This document shows positions 16,772-27,454 of a DNA stretch of 64,000 nucleotides, piece by piece (position 1 is the first letter of the stretch; every line of letters starts with the position of its first letter). Under the pieces are notes generated by a model that was not told where the DNA came from, did no database searches, and worked only from the letters and a program-made list of their open reading frames with translations. Location: assembly GCA_902363145.1 (NCBI GenBank), contig CABIZB010000001.1, positions 868,001-932,000 of the forward strand, written 5' to 3'. The DNA is from Oscillospiraceae bacterium (GTDB lineage Bacteria > Bacillota > Clostridia > Oscillospirales > Ruminococcaceae). The position numbers were made by a program, and so were the translations under genes.

Positions 16772-17965
16772 TTACAGTTTCTCGGAAGTAATGGTATCGG
16801 AAACGATGTCTATTCTTCCGATCTTCTTCTTTGCGGCATAGGCACGTACTTCTTCAATAATATCAAACACAGCTGTCTCAGCGGTAAGGCCTTCGGAAAT
16901 AAGCTTGCTGCAATGTACAGCCGCATCGGTCTCATGACCGTCTGTGCCGAATACAATAACGTCAACAGGCTTGGGACGGAAGTCTATCTTCTTCATCTCA
17001 GCTCTTGCAACTGCGTCAACATTTACTGCAAAGCCTGCGGCGGGAACATCGTAGCCGAACTCGGAAAGAAGCTTGTCGTATCTTCCGCCTGAAAGAACAG
17101 CGTCTCCGCAGCCCTCGATATAGCCCTTTATAACAGTACCTGTGTAGTAGTCCATACGGTTTACAAGACCAAGATCAATGGTTATCATGCCCTTGTAGCC
17201 AAGAGCGTTGGCTCTCTCATAGGTCTCTTTCAGTTCGGCGAGGACCGCATCTGCCTGTGGGTCGGAATAAAGCTTTGCAGCCTCTTCAAATACCTCTTCG
17301 CCGCCGAAAAGTCTGGGCAGCTGCTTGAGCGCCCTTGCTGCCTCGCTGTCCCCTACTGTATCAAGGAGATCGTTCAGAGCGGGATAGTTCTTTACCTCGA
17401 TAAGGCTTCTGATATTCTCGGCAGTATCGCTGTCGCAGTCAAGCTTTTCTATCATTGCCTTGAAAAATCCGATATGACCAAGCTCCAGGCGGAAGCCCTC
17501 TGTCTGGAATGAGGAAAGCACCTCAAGAGCATTTGAAAGTATCTCAAGCTCTGCACGCTTTGAAGCGGAGCCGATAAGCTCGATACCCGTCTGGCGGATC
17601 TCATCGCTTCTTCCTCTCATGCTGGGCTTGCTGCGGTAAACGCTCTGACTGTAGCACAGTCTGATAGGAAGCTCCTGCTCTCTCAGACGTGTAGCGGTCA
17701 TACGTGCGATAGGCATTGTGGAATCGGGACGAACTACCATAAGTCTCAGCTTGTTATCCACCAGCTTGTACATACTTTCCTGAGGAAAATATCTTGACTT
17801 CATGTTGAAAACATCGTAAAATTCCAGTCCCGGAGTGATTACCTCGGAATAGCCCTTTGCCTTGAAGCTGTTCTGGAGCCTTGTTTCCACTGCACGGACA
17901 GCAGCGCAGTCCTCAAAAAGCAGGTCCCTTGTTCCCTCGGGGGTGATCAAATCAAATCTTTTCAT
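16772..17965 (-). CDS. hisZ: ATP phosphoribosyltransferase regulatory subunit
   Basis: A 397-residue paralogue of histidyl-tRNA synthetase that has lost aminoacylation and forms an octamer with short HisG. It starts with the class-II motif FDLITPEGTRDLL and shows motif 2 (RLCYSQSVYR) and VVRPDSTMPIAR. The later part, YYTGTVIKGYIEGCGD, is typical of HisZ. It is the first gene of the operon, with GGGAG 6 bases before ATG. HisS is the alternative but the operon position and sequence favour HisZ. Confidence 0.95.
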   Translation of the reverse strand: MKRFDLITPEGTRDLLFEDCAAVRAVETRLQNSFKAKGYSEVITPGLEFYDVFNMKSRYFPQESMYKLVDNKLRLMVVRPDSTMPIARMTATRLREQELPIRLCYSQSVYRSKPSMRGRSDEIRQTGIELIGSASKRAELEILSNALEVLSSFQTEGFRLELGHIGFFKAMIEKLDCDSDTAENIRSLIEVKNYPALNDLLDTVGDSEAARALKQLPRLFGGEEVFEEAAKLYSDPQADAVLAELKETYERANALGYKGMITIDLGLVNRMDYYTGTVIKGYIEGCGDAVLSGGRYDKLLSEFGYDVPAAGFAVNVDAVARAEMKKIDFRPKPVDVIVFGTDGHETDAAVHCSKLISEGLTAETAVFDIIEEVRAYAAKKKIGRIDIVSDTITSEKL

Positions 17966-18026
17966 AACTATCTCCCAAATTTTATTACATTAAAGTGATA
18001 CCATATTACCGAATTATCATACTACT

Positions 18027-18055
18027 ATAATAACATAATAATCATATCTTGTCAA
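18027..18055 (-). promoter_or_regulatory. Promoter of the his operon
   Basis: TTGACA (18050-18055), 17 bases, TATTAT (18027-18032) on the minus strand, just past the stop of the upstream gene. The leader is only about 55 bases with no visible T-box or leader peptide, so no attenuation of the usual kinds is apparent. Confidence 0.8.
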
Positions 18056-18069
18056 GGCTTGCCGATAAA

Positions 18070-18867
18070 TTAGGCAATATGACCCTTGATAATCAAAAAA
18101 TCCCTGTTAAGCTTGTCTATATCAACGGAACCGTCATCTCTGACGGAGCTTGCTTCAACGGTAAAGTCGCCGCTGTAGCCCATTTTCCTCTCAAATGCGA
18201 AAAATCTTTCAAAATCTACATGACCCTCGCCGAAATGCAGCGTCCGCAGGTCTGACCAGTCCTTTACTCCCCCACCATAGTCGTTGATGTGCAGGTGACG
18301 GATATTGTCAGTCCAGAGCTTTTCATCATACACCTTGTCAAGCTCACCGTGAAACTCAGCCATTTTCGTATCAAAGGTGAACGGTATATGGGGATATTCC
18401 TCCGCCAGCTCTTTAAGATGAGCCGCAGGAGTGGAATGATTGCAGACAACATTTTCAACGGTAAGCATCAGTCCATGCTCAGCAGCCATATCCGCAAGCC
18501 TGCCGTAAGCTCTAAGATTTGCGCCGAAATTGCTGTCGGACACAAGCCCGTTCCACAGATGAAGCACCAGCAGCTTTGCGCCCACCCTTTCGGTAGCCTT
18601 GCAGTTCATTTCAAACCGCTCATATGCCAGATCATCTTCGGCAGCGATAAGCTCGCCTATGCTTTTTTCGCAGTGGACGGCGGGGATATCAAGCCCCATC
18701 GCCTTTACATCATCGGCAATACTATCAAGCTTATCATACCACGAATCATAGAGCATAAACTCAAATCCGTCGCAATGGAGCTGCTCCGCAAAGCCTGCCA
18801 GAAGCCTGTGATCTCTGCCGTTTTTTCTTGTTATAAGCGCTCCCGTGGAGCATAATACCTTGTGCAT
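18070..18867 (-). CDS. Sugar phosphate isomerase/epimerase-like TIM-barrel protein
   Basis: A 265-residue protein of the xylose-isomerase-like/AP-endonuclease-2 superfamily. Visible metal-site elements are VLHLWNGL, LTVENVV (metal Glu), FTFDTKMAEFHGEL (Asp, His) and IRHLHINDYGG, with a final FTVEASSV. Members isomerise sugars or act on DNA; this size and these motifs fit sugar or inositol epimerases better, but the substrate is unknown. It follows polC by 8 bases, so it ends the long leftward housekeeping unit; the his promoter lies directly behind it. Confidence 0.75.
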   Translation of the reverse strand: MHKVLCSTGALITRKNGRDHRLLAGFAEQLHCDGFEFMLYDSWYDKLDSIADDVKAMGLDIPAVHCEKSIGELIAAEDDLAYERFEMNCKATERVGAKLLVLHLWNGLVSDSNFGANLRAYGRLADMAAEHGLMLTVENVVCNHSTPAAHLKELAEEYPHIPFTFDTKMAEFHGELDKVYDEKLWTDNIRHLHINDYGGGVKDWSDLRTLHFGEGHVDFERFFAFERKMGYSGDFTVEASSVRDDGSVDIDKLNRDFLIIKGHIA

Positions 18868-18875
18868 AGCTCACC

Positions 18876-21800
18876 TCAGAAAAGACTTATCTGGTCGGAC
18901 TTGGGCAGATCGCCCATGGCTCCGATAGACTCCAGCTTCTCGATAACGGACTTTGAAACTCCGCTGCGCTCCTGAAGCTCATCAATGGAAATGAAATCTC
19001 CCTGCTGAACCGTGTCATAAAGCGCCTTTGCCGCATTTTCACCAACGCCGCCCGCAGCCGCAAAGGGCATACGTATCTTTCCGTCCTCCACCTTGTATTT
19101 TGTGGCGTGGGACTTAAAAATATCAATGGGCAGGAAGTCGTAGCCTCTTGCCATCATCTCGTTGGTGAGCAGCAGCATATCATATGTGCCCGAATCCTTG
19201 GCAGTCTTGTCATTTCCCTTTGCCTTTATCTCGTTCATCTTGAACTTGACGGCTTCTCTGCCCTGCATAGCAGTTTCGGCATCGAAATCTTCGCCACGAA
19301 CTGTAAATATGGTAGCGTAAAATTCCAGCGGATAATAGACCTTGTACCACGCAAGCTTGTTGGCTGCAATAACATAAGCCGCCGCATGGGCTTTCGGGAA
19401 CATATATTTTATTTTCAGACAGCTGTCAATGTACCACTCCGGAACATCGTGGTCACGCATGGTCTGCTTCATCTCCTCGGTGAGGAGCTTTGGAGCCTTA
19501 CCCTTACGGGTTATCTCCATTATCTTAAAGGAAAGGTTGGGATCAACGCCGTGATAGATAAGATATGTCATGATACCGTCACGGCAGCCGATAACGTCCG
19601 AAATTGTGCATATGCCGTTTTTGATAAGGTCCTGCGCATTGCCCAGCCATACGTCCGTACCGTGGGAAAGTCCCGAGATCTGGAGCAGGTCGGAGAATTT
19701 TGTGGGCTTTGCATCAAGAAGCATCTGCATGGCAAATCCCGTACCCATCTCAGGGATAGCAAGGGTTCCTGTCTGCCAGCCGATATCCTCAGCGGTAACG
19801 CCCAGTGCTGCGGGCGACTGATAAAGGCTCATTACCTTTTCGTCCGCAGGGAAAATATCCTTTGTCATAACGCCTGTCATGTCTTCAAGATGCTTGTAAA
19901 GTGTGGGCACATCGTGTCCAAGCTCGTCAAGCTTCAGGATAGTATCATGGAGTGAATGGAAGTCGAAGTGGGTTGTGACGAAGTTGGACTTTGGGTCTTC
20001 CGCAGGGTGCTGAACGGCGGTAAAGTCGTAAACCTCATAATCAGAGGGAACAACGACCATTCCTCCGGGGTGCTGACCTGTGGTTCTCTTAACGCCAGTG
20101 CAGCCCAGTGTGAGCCTGTTTTCCTCAGCCTTTGAAACGTGCTTGCCAACGGCTTCAAGATAATGCTTTACGTAACCGTATGCGGTCTTTTCAGCAACCG
20201 AACCTGTGGTTCCCGCCTTGAACACGTTCTCGCTTCCGAAAAGTGTCTCGGTGTATTTATGAGCGGAGGTCTGATACTCGCCCGAAAAGTTAAGGTCGAT
20301 ATCAGGCGCCTTGTCTCCGTTAAATCCAAGGAACGTTTCAAAGGGGATATCGTGACCTTCTCTTATGTATTCAGTGCCGCACTTGGGGCACTTTTTAGGC
20401 GGCAGGTCATAGCCCGAGCCGACCGAACCGTCGGTTATGAACTCGCTGTTTTTGCAGTTGGGGCAAAGATAGTGGGGCGGCAGAGAGTTTACCTCCGAGA
20501 TACCTGACATATTTGCAACGAATGATGAACCTACAGATCCACGGGAACCTACCTGATAGCCATGCTCATTGGAGTTTGCAACAAGCTTCTGGGCGATCAT
20601 GTACAAAACCGCAAATCCGTTTTTGATAATGGAGTTCAGCTCCTTGTCAAGACGCTTCTGAACGATGTCGGGCAGCGGGTCGCCGTAAGTCTCCTTAGCT
20701 CTTTGCCATGTGATTCGGGGAAGCTCCTCCTCGGCATTATCCATGCTTGGGGTGAATGTTCCCGGCGGAATGGGTCTGATATCTGGATCGACCATATCCG
20801 CTATCTTGTTTGTATTGGTAACAACGACCTCGTAAGCCTTTTCCTTGCCAAGATAGGAAAATTCCTCCAGCATTTCATCAGTCGTCCTGAGATACAGCGG
20901 CGGCTGATATTCGGCATCGGCAAACTTGTCGTACATAAGTATCTTTCTGAATATAGAGTCCGCAGGGTCCATAAAATGAACGTCGCAGGTGGCAACAACG
21001 GGTATGTTCAGCGCCTCACCCAGCTTAACGATCGTTTTGTTGAACTCCTGCAGATCCTCAACGGTGTTGATATTCTCGTAATCCTCATCACGGATAAGGA
21101 ACTGGTTGTTGAGGGCAGGCTGTATCTCCAGATAATCGTAAAATGAAGCTATCTCGCAGAGAACGTCCCATGGTCTGCCGTCACGGACAGCAGTGAAAAG
21201 CTCGCCCGATTCGCAGGCGCTTCCCACGATGAGGCCCTCACGGTACGTGAGCAGCTCGGACATGGGTATTCTCGGCCGCCTGTGGTAATGGTTCAGGTGG
21301 CTGAACGAAACCAGCTTGTACAGATTTTTAAGTCCCGCATTGTTGCGCACAAGGATTATCTGATGATAGGTTCTCAGGAGCCTTGGGTCAACGTTCTTGG
21401 TAACGCTGTTTATCTCGCTGATGTTCACACAGCCGTGCTCGGTGATAAGACGTGTGGCAAGCTTGATGAAAATGCGTCCCAGCATTTTTGCGTCCTCAAA
21501 GGCACGGTGATGGTCAAACTCGCCCAGTCCAAGATGCTTTGCCACAACATCAAGCTTGTGCTTTTTAAGCTCGGGGAGCATACTACGGCACATTACCACC
21601 GTATCAATAGTGGAAAAATGGAACTCAATGCCGTGACGGAGACATTCCGCACGGATAAAGGACGTATCAAAGCCCGCATTGTGGGCAATAAGCACGGGAT
21701 CTTCACCGCAGTATTCAATGAATTTTTCCAACGCTTCCTTCTCGGAGGGCGCACCCTTGACCATTTCGCCCGTGATACCCGTAAGCTTTGTTATCCTCTC

Positions 21801-23204
21801 GGGGATAGGACGCTCGGGGTCGGCAAAGCTGGAAAATGTGTCGCATAGCTCCAGGTCACGGAGCCTTACTGCGCCGTACTCGATGATCCTCTCGCCTGTA
21901 GCTGAAAAGCCCGTTGTCTCCAGGTCGAACACGATAAGCTCACCCTTGATGGGAACGTCCTTATAGACCTTGACAGCCTCAACGGTATCATCAACGGAAT
22001 AGGCTTCGCAGCCGTATATTATCTTAAACTCTCCGCCGCCTTTTCTTATATCATCGCAGGCAGCCACCGCATCGGGAAATGCCTGAAGTCCACCGTGGTC
22101 TGTGATGGCAATAGCCTTATGTCCCCACGAATATGCACGCTTGATAAGCTTGTCCGCTGGGGTTATCGCATCCATCTGGGACATATTGGTGTGCATATGA
22201 AGCTCAACACGCTTTTCCTCGCAGGTATCAGTTCTTTCAAGCTTTTTCACCAGCATGATATCATTGGCACGCATGATAAATTCGTTGTCAAATGTATCAA
22301 AATCCGCCTTGCCCCTGATAACAACGGTGCAGCCCTTTTTGAGCTTTGCAAGAACATTTTCGCTGTCCTTGTCGGCAAAATCCTTTATGGAAATAGAACC
22401 TGTGTAGTCGGTAAGGCTAACAGTGGTTATGCGCTTTTCCTCACCCTTTTTGTTTTTTATCTCCTTTTCGGCATAGTCAAAAACATCGCCCCAGATAACA
22501 ATTCCGTTTCTGGCTTCATTTATATCGCCGATGTTGGTAACGCTGTCGGCATAAATGCGCTTTCCCTTAACTATCTCAGCGCCGTCGCTCATTACGGGGA
22601 TATCCTTGAAATCAACGGTGACTGTCTGAGGAGTCTCTTCCACATATGCGGGACGTGCAGGAATGTCAGGGTCGGGAATGGGCAGAGAATCGGAATAGAC
22701 CTGCTTCATCATCTGCTCATAATGGTAGTCATTATCCTGCTCTGTCTGCTTTTCGATAAGCTTTACGGTAAGTTTTACGGAAAATTCCTCATTCAGCAGC
22801 TTTGCAAGAGCATTTTCAAAGCCAGCCCTTGACAAAAGCTCCGCACCGCCTCTTTTAAGCTCGATATGTACGGTATTGTTGTCGATATAATAAAACGCAC
22901 CGTTAAGATGACCGTTTATCACTGCCATATCCTGCTTTAAACGCTTGACAGCCTCACCCGTGTATTTTGCGTCCAGCATATCGGGAGTATATCTGCACTT
23001 TACACGCAGATAGTCCAGCCCCACAGCCTTTGCCGCCGCACGCTCGAACTCGTCAAGGTTATCAAACCTTTGCAGCTGAGTAAACTTTGCAAACAGAACC
23101 ATCTGCTTGCCGTCCTTGCTGTGGCATATTTTCAGCAGCTCTCCCCTGCCTACGGGGTTGGGAATATTATCGGTATATTCGGAAAAAAGCTCTTTTATCA
23201 GCAA
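18876..23204 (-). CDS. polC: DNA polymerase III alpha subunit, PolC type
   Basis: The replicative polymerase of low-GC Gram-positives. In its 1442 residues the order is: an N-terminal domain; an OB fold ([13 protein letters not shown], about 230-320); a split PHP domain ([13 protein letters not shown], from about 333); the inserted DEDDh proofreading exonuclease ([10 protein letters not shown] at about 424, [18 protein letters not shown]); and the polymerase core with its zinc motif (CPNCKN and [10 protein letters not shown], about 910-950) and catalytic DIDLNF. The start is TTG with GGGAGG 10 bases before it, overlapping the end of ispG by 7 bases. Proofreading residues look intact. Confidence 0.98.
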   Translation of the reverse strand: MLIKELFSEYTDNIPNPVGRGELLKICHSKDGKQMVLFAKFTQLQRFDNLDEFERAAAKAVGLDYLRVKCRYTPDMLDAKYTGEAVKRLKQDMAVINGHLNGAFYYIDNNTVHIELKRGGAELLSRAGFENALAKLLNEEFSVKLTVKLIEKQTEQDNDYHYEQMMKQVYSDSLPIPDPDIPARPAYVEETPQTVTVDFKDIPVMSDGAEIVKGKRIYADSVTNIGDINEARNGIVIWGDVFDYAEKEIKNKKGEEKRITTVSLTDYTGSISIKDFADKDSENVLAKLKKGCTVVIRGKADFDTFDNEFIMRANDIMLVKKLERTDTCEEKRVELHMHTNMSQMDAITPADKLIKRAYSWGHKAIAITDHGGLQAFPDAVAACDDIRKGGGEFKIIYGCEAYSVDDTVEAVKVYKDVPIKGELIVFDLETTGFSATGERIIEYGAVRLRDLELCDTFSSFADPERPIPERITKLTGITGEMVKGAPSEKEALEKFIEYCGEDPVLIAHNAGFDTSFIRAECLRHGIEFHFSTIDTVVMCRSMLPELKKHKLDVVAKHLGLGEFDHHRAFEDAKMLGRIFIKLATRLITEHGCVNISEINSVTKNVDPRLLRTYHQIILVRNNAGLKNLYKLVSFSHLNHYHRRPRIPMSELLTYREGLIVGSACESGELFTAVRDGRPWDVLCEIASFYDYLEIQPALNNQFLIRDEDYENINTVEDLQEFNKTIVKLGEALNIPVVATCDVHFMDPADSIFRKILMYDKFADAEYQPPLYLRTTDEMLEEFSYLGKEKAYEVVVTNTNKIADMVDPDIRPIPPGTFTPSMDNAEEELPRITWQRAKETYGDPLPDIVQKRLDKELNSIIKNGFAVLYMIAQKLVANSNEHGYQVGSRGSVGSSFVANMSGISEVNSLPPHYLCPNCKNSEFITDGSVGSGYDLPPKKCPKCGTEYIREGHDIPFETFLGFNGDKAPDIDLNFSGEYQTSAHKYTETLFGSENVFKAGTTGSVAEKTAYGYVKHYLEAVGKHVSKAEENRLTLGCTGVKRTTGQHPGGMVVVPSDYEVYDFTAVQHPAEDPKSNFVTTHFDFHSLHDTILKLDELGHDVPTLYKHLEDMTGVMTKDIFPADEKVMSLYQSPAALGVTAEDIGWQTGTLAIPEMGTGFAMQMLLDAKPTKFSDLLQISGLSHGTDVWLGNAQDLIKNGICTISDVIGCRDGIMTYLIYHGVDPNLSFKIMEITRKGKAPKLLTEEMKQTMRDHDVPEWYIDSCLKIKYMFPKAHAAAYVIAANKLAWYKVYYPLEFYATIFTVRGEDFDAETAMQGREAVKFKMNEIKAKGNDKTAKDSGTYDMLLLTNEMMARGYDFLPIDIFKSHATKYKVEDGKIRMPFAAAGGVGENAAKALYDTVQQGDFISIDELQERSGVSKSVIEKLESIGAMGDLPKSDQISLF

Positions 23205-24256
23205 TTTCTGTTTTCCTCCCGCAGCTTGTCTATCTCAGACAAAAGCTCTTTCAAAACGTCCTCTTCATTTACTTTTCTAAGAAGCCTGCCCTTTCGGAAA
23301 ATAACGGCACAGCCGTCTCCTCCCGCAATGCCGATATCAGCCTCGGCAGCCTCTCCGGGGCCGTTGACAGCACAGCCCATGACTGCAACCGTGATATCCT
23401 CGGGGATATCCTTTACCGCAGCTTCAACGCTCTTGGCAAGCCCTACAATATCTATCCTTGTGCGTCCGCAGGTGGGACATGACACAAGCTTTACTCCGTG
23501 ACCAAGACCGATTGCTTTGAGAATATCCTTTGCAGCTGCCACCTCGGTAACAGGGTCATCAGTGAGGGAAACACGGATAGTCTCGCCTATGCCGTCACAA
23601 AGCAACGAGCCAATTCCAACAGCCGATTTGATAAGTCCCATATGAGCCGTGCCAGCCTCGGTAACACCAAGATGCAGAGGATATTCAGTCTGCTCTGCCG
23701 CAAGGCGGTATGCTGCTATCATTGTCTTAACGTCGGATGATTTAATGGAAATTACGATATCATTGAAATCGCACTGCTCCAGCAGCCTTGCGTGACCTAT
23801 AGCGCTTTTGACAAGAGCCTCGGCGCAGGGGCCGCCGTACTCGGCAAGAATATCCTTTTCAAGGGAGCCTGAGTTAACGCCTATCCTTATGGGGATATTT
23901 CTTGCACGGCAGGCATCGGCAACAGCCTTTACCCTGTCCATTCCGCCGATATTTCCGGGGTTTATGCGTATCTTATCCACGCCTGCTGCGGCACATTCCA
24001 GCGCCACCTTATAATCGAAATGGATATCCGCAACCAGAGGCACGGATATCCTGTTCTTTATGGCTTCAATGAGCCGTACATCTTTAAGCGACGGCACGGA
24101 CACACGAATTATCTCACAGCCTGCCTCTTCAAGCGCCATTGCCTGACGGACATTGCCCTCCACGTCATCAGCAATAACATTGAGCATGGACTGGATATAT
24201 ATTTTCTTACCGTCAAAGGTAAGGTTTCCGACTTTTACGGGGTGGAGCTTTCTCAT
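23198..24256 (-). CDS. ispG: 4-hydroxy-3-methylbut-2-en-1-yl diphosphate synthase
   Basis: An iron-sulfur enzyme of the MEP isoprenoid pathway that makes HMBPP from MEcPP. The 352-residue bacterial form shows [19 protein letters not shown] at the N-terminus and the 4Fe-4S ligands in [11 protein letters not shown] and [12 protein letters not shown] near the C-terminus. It lies in one cluster with dxr (same pathway) and uppS (user of the product). Start ATG with AGGAG 8 bases before it. Confidence 0.97.
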   Translation of the reverse strand: MRKLHPVKVGNLTFDGKKIYIQSMLNVIADDVEGNVRQAMALEEAGCEIIRVSVPSLKDVRLIEAIKNRISVPLVADIHFDYKVALECAAAGVDKIRINPGNIGGMDRVKAVADACRARNIPIRIGVNSGSLEKDILAEYGGPCAEALVKSAIGHARLLEQCDFNDIVISIKSSDVKTMIAAYRLAAEQTEYPLHLGVTEAGTAHMGLIKSAVGIGSLLCDGIGETIRVSLTDDPVTEVAAAKDILKAIGLGHGVKLVSCPTCGRTRIDIVGLAKSVEAAVKDIPEDITVAVMGCAVNGPGEAAEADIGIAGGDGCAVIFRKGRLLRKVNEEDVLKELLSEIDKLREENRNC

Positions 24257-24297
24257 TTTGCATTCTCCTTTGATTTGCGGTATCTTTCAGCACAAGG

Positions 24298-25338
24298 CTA
24301 CTTTATGATATTCTTCACATCATTGAATGTAACAAAGAGCATAAGCAGCATAAGCAGTGCAAAGCCCGCAAAATGTATCATACCCTCTGTTTCGGGCTTC
24401 ATGGGCTTTTTGCGCATCGCTTCGATGATAAGGAAAACCAGTCTGCCGCCGTCAAGAGCAGGCAGGGGCAGGAGGTTGAAAATTCCCACGTTTACCGAAA
24501 TAAGCATAGCTATTTCAAGCAGAAATCCTATATCAAAGCCTGATTCCTGAGCGCTTTCCGAGATAACCGTAACTATTCCCACAGGGCCCTGAAGATTGTT
24601 AAGACCGTATTTGCCTGTGATAAGGTCTTTCAGTGAAAGGAGCACAAGGCGTGAATAGTAACAGAACTTGTTTCCCGCCTGAGGAAGAAGATCAGCTGCT
24701 CCAAGCTTCTTGGCATATACCTTGAAATCATAGTTGAGCACACGCTCGCCTGTTTCTTCATCAACAGTGAGCTGGAATTTTACACCGTTCAGATCAAGCT
24801 TCCGACCGTCACGCACTACCACAAAATCAAGTACGCCGTCCCCGTCATTTCTGAGCTGATAGATGATGTCATTTGCAGTGAAGATATGCAGTCCGTTGAC
24901 CTTTACTATCCTGTCGCCCACCTGCATACCCGCTGCCTGACAGCCCGAACCGTCGGATATCTCGGCAACGATATTTGTGGTGTATTGCTGTGCCACCAGA
25001 AGTGTCACTATGGAAATAAGAAAACCGAGTATCAGGTTCATTATGGCACCTGCTGCAATAACTGCCATTCTGCGCCAAACAGACTTATTTCGGAAGCTGT
25101 TCTCGCTGACAGCTTCCTCGTCCTCGTCCATGGAGCAGTAACCGCCAAGGGGCAGGATACGAATGGTAAAAAGCGTGTTTTTACCCTGCTTTTTGAATAT
25201 CGCAGGGCCCATTCCTATGGCAAATTCCTTTACGTCTATCCCACATTTTCTCGCAACGATAAAGTGACCGAACTCATGTACCACCACGATCACGCAGAAA
25301 ATAAGGATCGCACAGATGATAGAAATAACTGTACTCAT
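24298..25338 (-). CDS. rseP: Site-2 membrane metalloprotease, RseP/RasP family
   Basis: A zinc protease that cuts anti-sigma factors and signal-peptide remnants inside the membrane. It has 346 residues with HEFGH at residues 21-25 inside the first helix, a PDZ domain in the middle (about 110-200, AAGMQVGDRIVKVNG), and the third zinc ligand motif NLLPLPALDGGRL near residue 290. Its place between dxr and ispG matches the conserved clostridial cluster. Confidence 0.95.
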   Translation of the reverse strand: MSTVISIICAILIFCVIVVVHEFGHFIVARKCGIDVKEFAIGMGPAIFKKQGKNTLFTIRILPLGGYCSMDEDEEAVSENSFRNKSVWRRMAVIAAGAIMNLILGFLISIVTLLVAQQYTTNIVAEISDGSGCQAAGMQVGDRIVKVNGLHIFTANDIIYQLRNDGDGVLDFVVVRDGRKLDLNGVKFQLTVDEETGERVLNYDFKVYAKKLGAADLLPQAGNKFCYYSRLVLLSLKDLITGKYGLNNLQGPVGIVTVISESAQESGFDIGFLLEIAMLISVNVGIFNLLPLPALDGGRLVFLIIEAMRKKPMKPETEGMIHFAGFALLMLLMLFVTFNDVKNIIK

Positions 25339-25353
25339 TAGCTCCTCCGAAAA

Positions 25354-26511
25354 TCAGCAGATGTGATATCTGCTGTCAATAAATGCTCTTGCAGCCTTAT
25401 CTGCTTCAAGAACCGTGTCAACGCTGTCGGCGCACTTTACGGGTATCTCATCAAGTGCGGCGCATACTCCCCTGCCTATATCGTTAAAGCCTATCTTTTT
25501 GTCAAGGAAAAGCTCAACTGCACGCTCGTTGGCACCGTTCACAATACTTCCCGCCGTTCCGCCTGTTTCGGCAGCCCTGACAGCCGCAGCAAGGCATGGA
25601 AAAGCCTCCATATCAGGCTTTTCAAAGGTAAGCTTGCCATAATCGGTGAGGGAAAGCTTACCTGATGCCGAGGGCATACGCTCGGGATATGTAAGAGCCA
25701 GCTGTATAGGTATCTTCATATCGGGAACGCCAAGCTGAGCAATGACCGCATTATCCGCCAAAACTATCGCCGAATGGACAACGCTCTGCCTGTGGACAAC
25801 TATCTCCACATCAGAGGGCTTGACGTGAAAAAGATGGCACGCCTCCATAAGCTCCAGCCCCTTGTTCATAAGTGTGGCGCTGTCAACGGTTATCTTTCTG
25901 CCCATTGACCAGTTGGGGTGCTTGAGAGCCTGCTCGATAGTCACATTTTCCAGCTCTTCAAAGGTCTTTCCGAAGAAAGGCCCACCCGAAGCGGTAAGGA
26001 TTATCCCTTTGAGCTGCTTTGAAACCTCTCCTTTTATACCCATTATGCACTGAAAAATTGCGCTGTGCTCGCTGTCAACGGGAAGTATCTGCCTGCCAAG
26101 GTCGGCAGCCAGCTTCATAACGATATCTCCGCCTGCAACAAGAGTTTCCTTGTTGGCAAGAGCAACGTCCAATCCGCTTTCAAGAGCGGCAATAGTAGGC
26201 TTTAATCCGACCATTCCCACAACGGAATTGAAAGTGATATCCGCAGTATCGTCCGACGCAAGGGCGCACAGTCCCTCCATACCCGTAAGTATCTCCGTGC
26301 CTGTTCCGAAAAGCTCATTTTTTAAAGGCTTGACATATTCCTCATCAAAGATGCAGACCCTTTTCATGCCGAATTCTTTTGCCTGCTCGGCAAGTCTTTT
26401 ATAGTTGCTTTTCAGAGCAGCGGAATGTATGCCGATACCGTGGAGCCTGCATACCTCGGCAGTCTGAGTGCCGATAGAGCCGCCCGATCCCAGCAGATTT
26501 ATCTTCTTCAT
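25354..26511 (-). CDS. dxr: 1-deoxy-D-xylulose 5-phosphate reductoisomerase
   Basis: First committed step of the MEP pathway (DXP to MEP, NADPH). The 385-residue protein has the NADPH-binding GSGGSIGTQTAEV at the N-terminus, ANKETLVAGGD, PVDSEHSAIFQC and the catalytic loop region MGRKITVDSATLMNKGLE. The first glycine motif is GSGGSIG where many homologues have GSTGSIG, a small change. The start ATG has GGAG 8 bases before it, right after a terminator-like hairpin. Confidence 0.97.
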   Translation of the reverse strand: MKKINLLGSGGSIGTQTAEVCRLHGIGIHSAALKSNYKRLAEQAKEFGMKRVCIFDEEYVKPLKNELFGTGTEILTGMEGLCALASDDTADITFNSVVGMVGLKPTIAALESGLDVALANKETLVAGGDIVMKLAADLGRQILPVDSEHSAIFQCIMGIKGEVSKQLKGIILTASGGPFFGKTFEELENVTIEQALKHPNWSMGRKITVDSATLMNKGLELMEACHLFHVKPSDVEIVVHRQSVVHSAIVLADNAVIAQLGVPDMKIPIQLALTYPERMPSASGKLSLTDYGKLTFEKPDMEAFPCLAAAVRAAETGGTAGSIVNGANERAVELFLDKKIGFNDIGRGVCAALDEIPVKCADSVDTVLEADKAARAFIDSRYHIC

Positions 26512-26523
26512 AAAAACGTCTCC

Positions 26524-26577
26524 AAAAAAATCAAGGTGCTGCCCTGCTCCGAATTTATCCGAGCTCGAAACAGCACC
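26524..26577 (-). terminator. Terminator-like hairpin between cdsA and dxr
   Basis: On the minus strand GGTGCTG and CAGCACC pair around an inner GCTC/GAGC stem, and TTGATTTTTTT follows. This would reduce transcription from cdsA into dxr; whether it is a real internal terminator or partial attenuator cannot be told. Confidence 0.45.
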
Positions 26578-26591
26578 GTTATTTCACATCA

Positions 26592-27452
26592 TCAGCTAAC
26601 GCTGGAAACAAATATATTCTGACCGAATGCGTTGAAAACCAGCATGATATAAGGAAGCACAAAATAAACGCTGTCAAAGCGGTCAACTATTCCGCCGTGA
26701 CCGGGAAGTATCTTGCCGTAATCCTTGATACCGTACTCTCTTTTGAGAAGTGAAGCTGAAAGGTCGCCCACCATGCTGATGGGAGTTGCAATCATCATTA
26801 CAACGGAAAGCAGCAGGTAATTTACCTCAAAATCAATTCCGTTCAGGTGCATAACATACTTGTAGCCCATTGCGTAAAGAATGAAAACAATGACAGTTAC
26901 CACAAGTCCGCCGACTGCACCCTCGACTGTTTTCTTGGGAGAGATATCGGGGCAGAGCTTGTGCTTGCCGAAGAATGTACCTACAAAATATGCACCGCCG
27001 TCAGGTATCCACGCAGCCATAAGAGCCATTATAACATAGGATATGCCGTGAACGCTGCTCATATTCTTCAGAGATACAAGGCAGGTAACGGAAAGTGTGA
27101 TAAGGCAGGTGGTGGTCACCATCACAGCCAGCTTGTCAAAGGGCAGGCGCTTGTGATCGGCAACATATCCCGCAAACATAAGGAACACGATAACAGAAGC
27201 TGCAAGCAGTCTCCAGATATCGCCGATAAAATCAAACCATGTAAGCAATGGTATCGTCACAGCAAAGGCAATGCACATTGCAAAATGGCCCGGATACTTA
27301 TTCACACCGCAGCCGCAGGCATGGAGAATCTCATACACGGACATTCCCGCTATTGCCGCTACAACAATGGGATAAAGCACGGTATTGCTGAGTATCATTA
27401 CGATTATGCCAATAGTAATACCGATTATAGCAGTTATGATTCTTGTTTTCAC
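26592..27452 (-). CDS. cdsA: Phosphatidate cytidylyltransferase
   Basis: An integral membrane enzyme making CDP-diacylglycerol, the precursor of acidic phospholipids. About seven hydrophobic segments are visible, and the family signature appears as SMVGDLSASLLKREYGIKD followed by LPGHGGIVDRFDS. GTG at 27452 is preferred over TTG at 27458: GGAGG stands 9 bases before the GTG but only 3 before the TTG. It follows uppS with almost no gap. Confidence 0.96.
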   Translation of the reverse strand: MKTRIITAIIGITIGIIVMILSNTVLYPIVVAAIAGMSVYEILHACGCGVNKYPGHFAMCIAFAVTIPLLTWFDFIGDIWRLLAASVIVFLMFAGYVADHKRLPFDKLAVMVTTTCLITLSVTCLVSLKNMSSVHGISYVIMALMAAWIPDGGAYFVGTFFGKHKLCPDISPKKTVEGAVGGLVVTVIVFILYAMGYKYVMHLNGIDFEVNYLLLSVVMMIATPISMVGDLSASLLKREYGIKDYGKILPGHGGIVDRFDSVYFVLPYIMLVFNAFGQNIFVSSVS

Positions 27453-27454
27453 GG

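Noticed and set aside
17966..18069. Possible T-box or leader peptide before the his operon
   Set aside because: The leader is only about 55 bases with no T-box sequence or His-codon run.
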